Positions 1-6,166 of a stretch of 6,166 nt of DNA are shown here, one piece after another; the stretch's first letter is position 1, and each line of letters opens with the position of its first letter. Origin of the DNA: Acidobacteriota bacterium (GTDB taxonomy: Bacteria > Acidobacteriota > Terriglobia > Terriglobales > Acidobacteriaceae); contig QIAW01000016.1 in the NCBI GenBank assembly GCA_003225655.1, positions 1-6,166 on the forward strand. The letters run 5' to 3'. The position numbers were made by a program, and so were the translations under genes. The notes beneath the pieces are model-generated. The model had not been told where the DNA came from and did no database searches. It saw only the letters and a list, made by a program, of their open reading frames with translations.

Positions 1-546
<546 letters not shown>

Positions 547-560
<14 letters not shown>

Positions 561-1311
561 TATCCAGAATTGAAATCAGATAGTAGTCGAGTCCCATCTT
601 GATCTCGTCTGCGACCGTCTGTTGGCGCTGGCGGACTTCATCGGTCTGCCAGAGTATGGAAATTTCAGCAGCAATGATTTGCTCGCGCTTGCCGGCTTCG
701 GCATCGCTGAGAGGAAGATAATCGAGCAGGGCCAACTGCTGGGCGATGCGACGGCGGGCGGAGAGCACGGTGCGACGCGCCACTTCGGTGGGATGAGCCG
801 TGAACACTGGAATAACTCGCACCTGCCGCAGACATTCCAGTGCCGTACCTTCGTTTACCCCGGCATTACGAAGCCGCCGCAGGGTCCCGATCAACGAGCC
901 GGGTAGCGGAGGCCTCTCGGGGTCGGCCTGGGCGGCGTGACGGCGCCGGCGGCGATGGTTGGTCTCCGCGAGGTTGGTAAGCTCAAAGTAAATCGAAAAT
1001 GCTTTGGTGGTGTAATAAGCATCGGCCAGGCTCATCTGCTCGATGAGCTGCCGCGTGGAACCGATCGGGACCGGACCGGTGCCGGGGTTCTTCTTTTGCT
1101 GACGATGCTTGATGAGCAGCTCACGAAGCTGCTCCACGGTCTGGAACTGCTTCTCACCACGCTGCTCTTTGATGACCCGGCCCAGGATGATCCCCAGAGA
1201 ACGCACGTCCCGGCGCAGCGGCGACTCTTTGACCTCCTCGGTGCGGGCGGTCAATTCTGCCAGACGCGCGGCTTGGCTATCGCATTTCCACAAAGGTTGT
1301 GTTCTGGCCAT
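547..1311 (-). CDS. ppc: Phosphoenolpyruvate carboxylase, N-terminal fragment (frame broken at its 3' end)
   Basis: PEPC (EC 4.1.1.31) is a cytosolic anaplerotic enzyme that adds bicarbonate to phosphoenolpyruvate to give oxaloacetate. The 254 residues align with the family N-terminus in order: PLRRDVRSLGIILGRVIKEQ (31-50), the helix AFSIYFELTNLAE (104-116), and the signature VFTAHPTEVARRT (169-181). That signature carries the catalytic histidine, here His173 (His138 in E. coli). ILWQTDEVR (219-227) and the ADEIKMGLDYYLISILDT segment (234-251) follow. The reading frame then leaves the family with QGR and a TGA, against about 900 residues for a normal PEPC. The ATG at 1309-1311 is the only ATG/GTG/TTG start in frame after the stop at 1369-1371, although no good Shine-Dalgarno precedes it. 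The gene diverges from the plus-strand pair at 1851. As it stands the product lacks most of the active site and should be inactive. Confidence 0.93.
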
Positions 1312-1744
1312 GGTGGATTTAAAGGGAATTGCTTGAAAGCCAGCCAGCTCTGAGATGGCTTCGGAATCTCAAAACCATGGATTTGCTCGCTATCAATTTT
1401 TGCTGCTAACTGTCTTTAGAATGTTAGCACGAAGGTGCTGAGCGGAAACCTGCGCTCTCGCCTGCCCCTCGTTGCCTTCGGGGCCAGCCCCTCCATTTGG
1501 CCGAGAGCGGGCACAGAATCGCTGATATCGTCAACAAAGCCGAATTACGGGCCAGATTTCCTGATCCGGGAAAAAACGCATGAATTTCCTGAAATGAAAA
1601 AAGCAAACACTTGTGCCGACGCTTAACGCTTGTATTCTTCCCTTCGAAGCGATAAAAATCGGAAACGCACGGCGGGCGAACTACACTATGGAACAGTGGG
1701 CGTCTCGATGAAACGGATTTAATCCAGGAGTTGAGAAGCTTCAA

Positions 1745-1758
1745 GGGCTGTACAGTCC
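1745..1758. promoter_or_regulatory. Short near-palindrome, possible operator
   Basis: GGGCTGTACAGTCC is a 14-base near-palindrome with a CTGTACAG core and one G/T wobble position. It lies about 95 bases upstream of the ATG at 1851, a reasonable place for a regulator site. The palindrome is visible in the sequence. Its role as an operator is only inference, because palindromes this short also arise by chance. Confidence 0.2.
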
Positions 1759-1838
1759 AACATTAAATGAACGCCGGAATAAGCAGGTTTTGTGGAACTG
1801 CTTCTGCTGGCTTCGCACTCAAAATTCCAAGTTTAGAC

Positions 1839-1844
1839 GGGAGG
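1839..1844 (+). promoter_or_regulatory. Ribosome binding site that sets the start at 1851
   Basis: GGGAGG lies six bases before the ATG at 1851. This decides the start: the frame is also open upstream to an ATG at 1767, but that ATG has no Shine-Dalgarno, and the 28 extra residues do not resemble a signal peptide or any part of the protein family. Confidence 0.8.
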
Positions 1845-1850
1845 CTTATC

Positions 1851-2747
1851 ATGAGCGCTTTGCCATATCACGTTGCTTTAGTTTCGGAAAGCCAAGCGGT
1901 TACCCTCGACCAGGTCTCGGCGGTTTCCGCCGCCCTGCAAAAACAGGTTACACGCGACTTTGGCCCCATTTGGAGTGTCAGCGCAACGGTGGATGCGTTT
2001 GACAAATTAGATTCAGTCCCGCCAGATTACTGGCCGGTCATCTTGCGTGATGACATCAACCAGCCTGGAGCAGCCGGCTATCATACGGATGACAACGGCC
2101 AGCCATTCTCGCTGGTCCAAGTGGATGATAACTGGCCACTGACCACCAGCCATGAAGTCCTGGAGATGCTGGCTGACCCATTCGGCAACAGAACGATTGC
2201 CGGCCGGCCTCCGCAGCCGGCGCCGGCGGGATTGCCGAAGCTGCATCGGGTCACCTACCTCGTAGAGGTATGCGATCCTTGCGAGGGCGACCAGTTTGCT
2301 TACACGGTCAATGGCGTGAAGGTCTCGGATTTTATCACCCCCCAGTTTTACGATCCCAAAGCGGCAGCCGGTGTCCGTTACAGCTTTGGTGGAAACATTC
2401 CCAAACCTCACGACGTGCTCGACGACGGATATGTGAGCTTTGGCAATCCCGCGGACAATCACTGGTACCAGATCGTTGTTCAGGGCGGCAAAGCCGTGCT
2501 TCGCGATCTGGGGGTGATTCAGAGCAACAACGGAAAGAGCCTGCGAGAGCTGGTGGATTCGCAAGTACGTGAGGTCCGAAAGAGTGAGCGCTATCGCATT
2601 AAACCCGCCAATCCCGCCACATTGACCGCCGCGGCGCTCGCCCCATTTTCTGACACTAGTGCAGGACGGGCGACAAGACTGCGCGACTACATTAAGAAGC
2701 TGAATACAATAAAAGCAGCGGCTGGAAGCGGAACGGCATCAGAATAG
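1851..2747 (+). CDS. Conserved protein of unknown function with a zincin-like HExxE motif
   Basis: A 298-residue protein with no signal peptide or membrane segment, so probably cytoplasmic. I do not recognise a named family. Visible blocks are DFGPIWSVSATVDAF (36-50), DYWPVILRDDINQPGAAGYH (59-78), and GQPFSLVQVDDNWPLTTSHEVLEMLADPFGN, in which His101-Glu102-x-x-Glu105 and Asp109 stand out. Next come LVEVCDPCEGD (137-147, Cys141 and Cys144) and YTVNGVKVSDFITPQFYDP (151-169). The order and spacing (SHE, then VCDP, then VSDFxTPxFxDP) look like a compact conserved domain. I recall similar uncharacterised proteins in other bacteria, from memory only. SHEVLE resembles the zinc site of gluzincin-type metallopeptidases, but it lacks HExxH, so peptidase activity is a hypothesis. 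The last 60 residues are basic and less distinctive. A 66-residue gene follows 68 bases downstream on the same strand, probably cotranscribed. Confidence 0.85.
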   Translation: MSALPYHVALVSESQAVTLDQVSAVSAALQKQVTRDFGPIWSVSATVDAFDKLDSVPPDYWPVILRDDINQPGAAGYHTDDNGQPFSLVQVDDNWPLTTSHEVLEMLADPFGNRTIAGRPPQPAPAGLPKLHRVTYLVEVCDPCEGDQFAYTVNGVKVSDFITPQFYDPKAAAGVRYSFGGNIPKPHDVLDDGYVSFGNPADNHWYQIVVQGGKAVLRDLGVIQSNNGKSLRELVDSQVREVRKSERYRIKPANPATLTAAALAPFSDTSAGRATRLRDYIKKLNTIKAAAGSGTASE

Positions 2748-2752
2748 ATGGC

Positions 2753-2790
2753 GGAGATTCAGCCTCCGCGCGATAAGAGGCTGAGTCTTC
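2753..2790 (+). promoter_or_regulatory. Hairpin in the spacer between the HExxE gene and the 66-residue gene
   Basis: Bases 2753-2766 pair with 2777-2790 over 14 positions (two of them G-T), leaving a 10-base loop. An alternative perfect 6-bp stem, GCGGAG (2751-2756) with CTCCGC (2764-2769), uses the same bases and cannot coexist with it. No T-run follows, so this is not a standard terminator. It ends 13 bases before the Shine-Dalgarno of the next gene, which would suit transcript processing, protection of the upstream mRNA end, or translational control. The pairing is seen directly; the role is inferred. Confidence 0.5.
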
Positions 2791-2803
2791 ATCCTATGCC
2801 ATC

Positions 2804-2810
2804 AGGAGGG
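2804..2810 (+). promoter_or_regulatory. Strong ribosome binding site of the 66-residue gene
   Basis: AGGAGGG lies five bases before the ATG at 2816. It is close to the ideal anti-16S complement and is the main reason to accept the short gene as real. Confidence 0.8.
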
Positions 2811-2815
2811 CAGGC

Positions 2816-3016
2816 ATGGCAGATGCATCATCGGATCCAAAGCCAGCGGACCCAAAGAAAGAGCAGATCGAGAGAGCCCAACGCCTGCACCAGAAGATTG
2901 AGCGTTTGAAGCAAGGCCAACCTGCACCCAAAGACGCCGAACAGGAAACCTCGCTGCGAGAAGAGATCGAGTCACGCGCGGCTGAGCAGAAAAAGCCAAC
3001 CACGCGTGACTCATGA
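2816..3016 (+). CDS. Small highly charged helical protein, function unknown
   Basis: A 66-residue protein I do not recognise. It consists largely of Lys, Arg, Glu, Asp, Gln and Ala and contains no Phe, Trp, Tyr, Cys, Val or Asn. After a Pro/Asp-rich start (MADASSDPKPADP) there is a probable amphipathic helix at about 14-33 (KKEQIERAQRLHQKIERLKQ). A short Pro/Gly linker follows at 34-40, then a second probable helix at about 42-60 (EQETSLREEIESRAAEQ). A helical hairpin or coiled coil is plausible, and there is no signal peptide or membrane segment. Support for a real gene is the AGGAGGG site and the position 68 bases after the HExxE gene on the same strand, which suggests a two-gene operon. 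The stop is 12 bases from the stop of the convergent GH31 gene. It could be a partner or regulator of the upstream protein, but nothing in the sequence proves it. Confidence 0.72.
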   Translation: MADASSDPKPADPKKEQIERAQRLHQKIERLKQGQPAPKDAEQETSLREEIESRAAEQKKPTTRDS

Positions 3017-3028
3017 AATCCTCCGTGC

Positions 3029-5299
3029 TTAGTGCACAGGGGAAGTAAACAGGCTACGTGCTCCCTGGAGTGTCAGCGTCGTTGCTCCCTGGAACGTGAC
3101 GCTGAGTTTGCGTGCGTGCGCGTCATAGCTGTAGTCCGTTCCTGCCTTAAGAGGCACGCCGTTCCGCACCACGCGGGTCGCGTTCCGGCAATATACCTCC
3201 AGATCTCCATTCACTCCCAGGTCGGCAAAACTGATTTCTATTCCTTTAGCTTTAGGAGAGACGGTGATGGTTTGCGCCGCATCTCCGGTGAAATAATCAA
3301 ACTTACTGGCGCCCTTGCTTGAAGGGAAGACTTCGATGCGCAGCTTGGGGGTCCAATTAGCGTTCCAATTGTTGTTGGCTTTCAGGATGTCACCGCGGGG
3401 AATGATTGCGCCTTCACGAACGAAGACGGGAATTGTTCCCAGTGGGGCGTTCGCCGTGATGGTGGCTGGTCCCTTGTGGAGCGCGGTCTTGTCGTTGTAA
3501 TCCAACCATTGGCCGGCGGGCAGATAGACGCTCCGGCTGGTCGCGCCTTCGGTTGCGACCGGAGCGACCAGGAGATCGGCGCCGTAGAGATATTCATCCC
3601 AGGTGTCAGATAGTTTTTGATCAGCGGGATAGGCGAAGATCAGCGAGCGCATGATCGGCATTCCGGTTTTCGTGGCTTCATACATATATGACCGCGTGTA
3701 GGGGATGAGATCGTGATGCGCAACGGCGTACTTTTTAGTGATGTCGATCAACTCCTGATCATGGTCATACCAGATGGTGCGCTTGGGACCGATCAGAATT
3801 TCCATCATGGGGCTGTAGGCGCTGAACTCCAGCCAGCGTGCGAAAAGCTCTTTGGTCGGAGGAGGGTGGTTGATGTAACCGCCGGTATCGGATCCCCACA
3901 TGGGAAAATTGATGGTCCCGCTGCGCAGCCCAGTCTTGATGGAAACAGCAAGGCCACCAAACGTGGCGCGTGTGTCACCGTTCCAGATGGCTGTATATTT
4001 CCGGGCGGTGTCATTGGCGTTGCGCGAAAAGACGAAATAATCCTTTCCGTAGGCGTCTTCCAGGCCTTCGGCCGCGAGTTTGGGGTAAAGAACAGCATTG
4101 AGATTTTCTACCGAATGCGGCACTTCTTCTTCTTCACCGCGGTCAATTTTGTATCCCTTGATGCCGAGGCGGACGTAGACATTCAGCTTGTCTTTTGCCC
4201 AGTTGTAGACTTCAGGGCGGCGCACGTCAGCGGCCGGCCCTACCTTTTCTTCGATCCCGGGAAAGAGGTAACCCTTTTCCGTCCCCTCCTTATAAAGCTG
4301 GTTCCAGCTTCGGTTGGCAATCCATATCAGCAGAAACATTCCGCGGTCTTTCAAGTCGCGGACCATCTTTGGTGGATCAGGGAATGAGGGGTCCCAATCC
4401 ATATTGCCCCAGCCCTGCTGGCCGGTGCCAAAGGGGCGGTCGAGCCATATTGCGCCGGAGGGGATGTGCAACTCGCGCAAGTGATCGGCGTCATCCATCA
4501 CCAACTCCTGCGCGTTCGCCGCCTTGCGCAGATCTTCATGGTTATCATCTCGCCACCAGATACTGCTAAAAGCCCAGAGTGGAGGCATGAAGGCAGAGCC
4601 GGCCAGCGAGTTGTAGCGGTTCAGCATTTCGGCATAGGAAGGACCGTAGATAACGTTATAGATCAATTGTGGTTCGGCAAAGGAAAAGCTCGTCTTTCCT
4701 TCCTTGGCAATTGTGTAATGCGCCTGGGCGGTGGATTCAACATACAGCGCGTATTTCTTTGATGTCATATAAAAAGGTGCGCGCGCGCTGTCATAGTTCA
4801 CATCAGGTCCACGGCGGAAGCCGAGAAAATCCTGGTCGACGCCACGATTGTCTATCCCCTGGGCAAAGGGATACTCCCAAATGCCGTAGTAATGTTCATT
4901 CTGGTCCTTGAACTCTTCGTAGGTCTCGCCCGAAGCAGTATCGTCCGAGGCAAGTTTGACCTGCAACACATCGGGACTGGTGAAGGTAAACGTAACGTGG
5001 GCTTTTTTGTCGGTCCCCGCCAGCACCAGTGTGGCCTGCAGCGTCTGCGGCTGCTTCTTGACGTCGGTTGCTTCGGTCACAAAGTGACGGTCCGATGTGA
5101 AGGCCGTACGGTTTTGGGAAAGCAGTACCTCGCCGGTGGAACGCTCCAGAACCCGAAAAGAATAAGGACTGGTATTAACTTCAACTCGCAGAGCGGAGGA
5201 CTCCAGCGATTCCGTAGCGGCCCACCCCTCAGGAGCTAACCATAAGAGCGAAGATGCGATCAATATTGCTGCACATAGGTATACGAACTTCTTGTTCAT
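3029..5299 (-). CDS. Secreted glycoside hydrolase family 31 protein (alpha-xylosidase/alpha-glucosidase type)
   Basis: A retaining alpha-glycosidase of 756 residues, a normal length for the family. Residues 1-27 form a signal peptide (basic MNKK, hydrophobic core, GWA before the cut), so it acts in the periplasm or outside. In order: an N-terminal beta-sandwich of the mutarotase-like type (about 35-235), a TIM barrel starting near PPLWAFSSIWWR (239-250) with GAIWLDRPFG (282-291), and C-terminal beta-sandwich domains from about 570 (YGADLLVAPV, then VFVREGAIIPRGD). The nucleophile should be Asp386 in GIKGYKIDRGEEEEVP, and the acid/base Asp471 in MWGSDTGGY; IWNGDT (438-443) is also a family motif. 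GxKxDxGE resembles YicI-type alpha-xylosidases more than the WxDMNE of classic alpha-glucosidases, but the substrate cannot be fixed from sequence. The gene lies downstream of an outer-membrane receptor gene on the same strand, so a role in saccharide use is likely. Confidence 0.95.
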   Translation of the reverse strand: MNKKFVYLCAAILIASSLLWLAPEGWAATESLESSALRVEVNTSPYSFRVLERSTGEVLLSQNRTAFTSDRHFVTEATDVKKQPQTLQATLVLAGTDKKAHVTFTFTSPDVLQVKLASDDTASGETYEEFKDQNEHYYGIWEYPFAQGIDNRGVDQDFLGFRRGPDVNYDSARAPFYMTSKKYALYVESTAQAHYTIAKEGKTSFSFAEPQLIYNVIYGPSYAEMLNRYNSLAGSAFMPPLWAFSSIWWRDDNHEDLRKAANAQELVMDDADHLRELHIPSGAIWLDRPFGTGQQGWGNMDWDPSFPDPPKMVRDLKDRGMFLLIWIANRSWNQLYKEGTEKGYLFPGIEEKVGPAADVRRPEVYNWAKDKLNVYVRLGIKGYKIDRGEEEEVPHSVENLNAVLYPKLAAEGLEDAYGKDYFVFSRNANDTARKYTAIWNGDTRATFGGLAVSIKTGLRSGTINFPMWGSDTGGYINHPPPTKELFARWLEFSAYSPMMEILIGPKRTIWYDHDQELIDITKKYAVAHHDLIPYTRSYMYEATKTGMPIMRSLIFAYPADQKLSDTWDEYLYGADLLVAPVATEGATSRSVYLPAGQWLDYNDKTALHKGPATITANAPLGTIPVFVREGAIIPRGDILKANNNWNANWTPKLRIEVFPSSKGASKFDYFTGDAAQTITVSPKAKGIEISFADLGVNGDLEVYCRNATRVVRNGVPLKAGTDYSYDAHARKLSVTFQGATTLTLQGARSLFTSPVH

Positions 5300-5400
5300 C
5301 CCTCAGAATCCTTTCAATGGAATAGGAAATTGTTAACTCAGCAGGGGGGATGCTGGAGCTGTTGCTTGCATGAGAATAGGGTATTACCAAAACGAAATCT
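5300..5400 (-). other. Leader and presumed promoter region of the GH31 gene
   Basis: About 100 bases between the receptor terminator and the GH31 start. Because a terminator precedes it, a promoter for the glycosidase gene is expected here. I see no convincing -35/-10 pair; a TATTCT at 5373-5378 on the minus strand is the nearest -10-like hexamer and lacks a well spaced partner. Confidence 0.3.
5309..5314 (-). promoter_or_regulatory. Probable ribosome binding site of the GH31 gene
   Basis: On the minus strand AAAGGA lies nine bases before the ATG at 5297-5299. A GAGGG also directly abuts the ATG but is too close to serve as a Shine-Dalgarno, so the more distant AAAGGA is the better candidate. 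Confidence 0.5.
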
Positions 5401-5447
5401 ACAAACAAAAAACAGACCGGCTTTACATCTGTAAAACCGGTCTGTTT
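5401..5447 (-). terminator. Intrinsic terminator of the TonB-dependent-receptor-like gene
   Basis: Bases 5410-5420 pair perfectly with 5437-5447 (core AACAGACCGG/CCGGTCTGTT). After one C/A mismatch, 5422-5426 pair with 5431-5435, closing on a four-base ATCT loop. Reading leftward, the stem is followed by a T-rich tract (TTTTTGTTTGT from 5409 down). It begins 21 bases after the receptor stop codon, as expected for a Rho-independent terminator of that gene. The plus-strand side is also T-rich (TGTTTGTTTCT), so it may work weakly in the other direction. Confidence 0.88.
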
Positions 5448-5468
5448 GTTTCTACAAGATCATCCTGG

Positions 5469-6166
5469 TTAGAAGATAATCTTCAGCGCCAGTTGACCGA
5501 TACGCGGATCATCTGCCACTCGAATTGATCCAAATGTAGGCGAACTGACATTAGCGACGGGATTGACGCTGGCGTCGTCACTTGACCAGTTTGGATGGTT
5601 GAGAATGTTGAAGTACTCGGCGCGGAACTGTACTCCCACGCGTTCTGTGATCTGGAAGGTCTTGACCAGGCCCATATCCCAGTTGAAAGCTCCGGGCCAG
5701 CGGAATTGTCCTTTGCTGGTGGTACCAAAGGTCAACGCAGCGGGTACAGTGAACGCCAGGTTGTTGGGAACGAGAAAATCCACGCAGGATTGAGGACTGG
5801 GAACGTTCGTGAACTTGTTGAACGCACAGGCGCCAGGACCGAAAGCCGGGCCTACCTGCACCGCGCGATCGTTGTTCAGGTTGCTCTTGGATATATCTTT
5901 GCCGGCAACCACCGTGAAGGGCCTGCCGGTTTGCCACGCCATCACACCGTTGACCTGCCATCCGCCCAGAATCGTGCGTACAAGAGCGTTCTGGCCGTTA
6001 AGTCCCGGAAGCTGCCAAACGTACGATGTGACGAAGCGGTGAGTATGGTCAAAGTCCGACGGCCCACGATCAAACGCCTTCCGGTTTGGCGTGCCAAAGG
6101 GCAGTGTGGAAGGTGAATCGGCGCCCACATCTACGACCCCTCCACCCACAGGGAGATTATCGATGC
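5469..6166 (-). CDS. TonB-dependent-receptor-like (Oar-type) outer-membrane protein, C-terminal part, cut by the window edge
   Basis: About 231 residues of the C-terminal end of an outer-membrane beta-barrel. The frame is open through the right edge (IDNLPVGGG...), so the start is outside the window and a GTG at 6147-6149 should not be taken as one. Alternating polar/hydrophobic strands with typical wording are visible: DHTHRFVTSYVWQLPG, GGWQVNGVMAWQTGRPFTV, FNWDMGLVKTFQI and VQFRAEYFNILNHPNW. The protein ends in GQLALKIIF, whose terminal Phe is the recognition signal for barrel insertion by the BAM machinery. Two Cys residues about 17 apart (ACAF and SCVDF) lie in what is probably a surface loop and could form a disulfide. 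Full-length relatives exceed 1000 residues with an N-terminal carboxypeptidase-regulatory-like domain and a plug; here that part is not visible. The likely role is uptake or binding of a large substrate, possibly the saccharide handled by the GH31 enzyme encoded next to it. Confidence 0.92.
   Translation of the reverse strand, partial: IDNLPVGGGVVDVGADSPSTLPFGTPNRKAFDRGPSDFDHTHRFVTSYVWQLPGLNGQNALVRTILGGWQVNGVMAWQTGRPFTVVAGKDISKSNLNNDRAVQVGPAFGPGACAFNKFTNVPSPQSCVDFLVPNNLAFTVPAALTFGTTSKGQFRWPGAFNWDMGLVKTFQITERVGVQFRAEYFNILNHPNWSSDDASVNPVANVSSPTFGSIRVADDPRIGQLALKIIF

Larger units (their letters stand above)
1312..1850. other. Divergent intergenic region between ppc and the HExxE protein gene
   Basis: About 540 bases without a convincing gene; it should hold the promoters of ppc (leftward) and of the 1851 gene (rightward). 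I found no clear -35/-10 pair in either direction. Visible structures are short inverted repeats: TGAGAT/ATCTCA (1351-1356 with 1366-1371) in the presumed ppc leader; TTAGCAC/GTGCTGA with one wobble pair (1424-1430 with 1435-1441, loop GAAG); CGCTCTCG/CGAGAGCG (1453-1460 with 1502-1509), enclosing a GC-rich stretch; and GGGCTGT/ACAGTCC with one wobble pair (1745-1751 with 1752-1758). None has a following T-run, so none looks like an intrinsic terminator. The stretch 1560-1700 is A-rich and unremarkable. Confidence 0.6.

Noticed and set aside
1424..1441. Hairpin considered as an intrinsic terminator
   Set aside because: No T-run on either side, and no gene ends nearby in either direction.
1424..1744. 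Minus-strand open frame of 106 codons in the intergenic region
   Set aside because: It begins at a TTG without a ribosome binding site, has a composition unlike a protein (runs of Arg, Ser and Pro at the end), and crosses the inverted repeats.
1767..1850. Upstream ATG giving a 326-residue form of the HExxE protein
   Set aside because: No Shine-Dalgarno before 1767, whereas 1851 has GGGAGG at six bases; the extra 28 residues look like translated leader and not a signal peptide.
2013..2564. Minus-strand open frame of 183 codons
   Set aside because: Antisense to the HExxE gene; no ribosome binding site and no recognisable protein features.
3713..4387. Plus-strand open frame of 224 codons
   Set aside because: It lies wholly antisense to the catalytic domain of the GH31 gene, whose motifs are unmistakable; a shadow of a long coding region.
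5595..6116. Plus-strand open frame of 173 codons
   Set aside because: Antisense to the receptor gene, which ends with a textbook barrel C-terminus and terminator on the other strand.
6147..6149. GTG considered as start of the receptor-like gene
   Set aside because: The frame stays open to the window edge with family-like residues, so this is an internal codon of a truncated gene.

Overview
The window looks like chromosomal DNA of an acidobacterium (Acidobacteriota, Terriglobia-type). The main reason is the partial gene at the right edge, whose wording (GGWQVNGVMAWQTGRPFTV, QFRAEYFNILNHPNW, terminal Phe) is typical of the large Oar/TonB-dependent receptor-like outer-membrane proteins expanded in that group. 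The moderate GC content and the style of the phosphoenolpyruvate carboxylase fit as well. The taxonomic placement is inference from remembered family features; no search was run.

Left part (1-1311, minus strand): ppc, phosphoenolpyruvate carboxylase, running off the left edge. Its reading frame is broken. The N-terminal part (547-1311) stops just after the ISILDT segment, and the family sequence resumes in another frame at about 560 with the FGSWIGGDRDGNP block. Roughly 19 residues that normally lie between the two are missing, so this is a small out-of-frame deletion or an assembly error.

Middle part (1312-3016): a divergent non-coding region of about 540 bases, then two plus-strand genes, each with a strong Shine-Dalgarno site. 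The first encodes a 298-residue protein of unknown function with a zincin-like SHEVLE motif. The second encodes a 66-residue, highly charged, aromatic-free helical protein. The 68 bases between them can fold into a 14-bp hairpin, with a mutually exclusive shorter alternative.

Right part (3029-6166, minus strand): a secreted GH31 alpha-glycosidase of the alpha-xylosidase-like subgroup. Upstream of it is the 3' end of the TonB-dependent-receptor-like gene, followed by a clear intrinsic terminator. Receptor plus exported glycosidase suggests capture and hydrolysis of an alpha-linked oligosaccharide in the envelope. The terminator implies that the GH31 gene is transcribed mainly from its own promoter.

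No RNA genes, insertion sequences, CRISPR arrays or attachment sites were seen. The best candidates for something undescribed are the HExxE protein with its small partner and the structured spacer between them.
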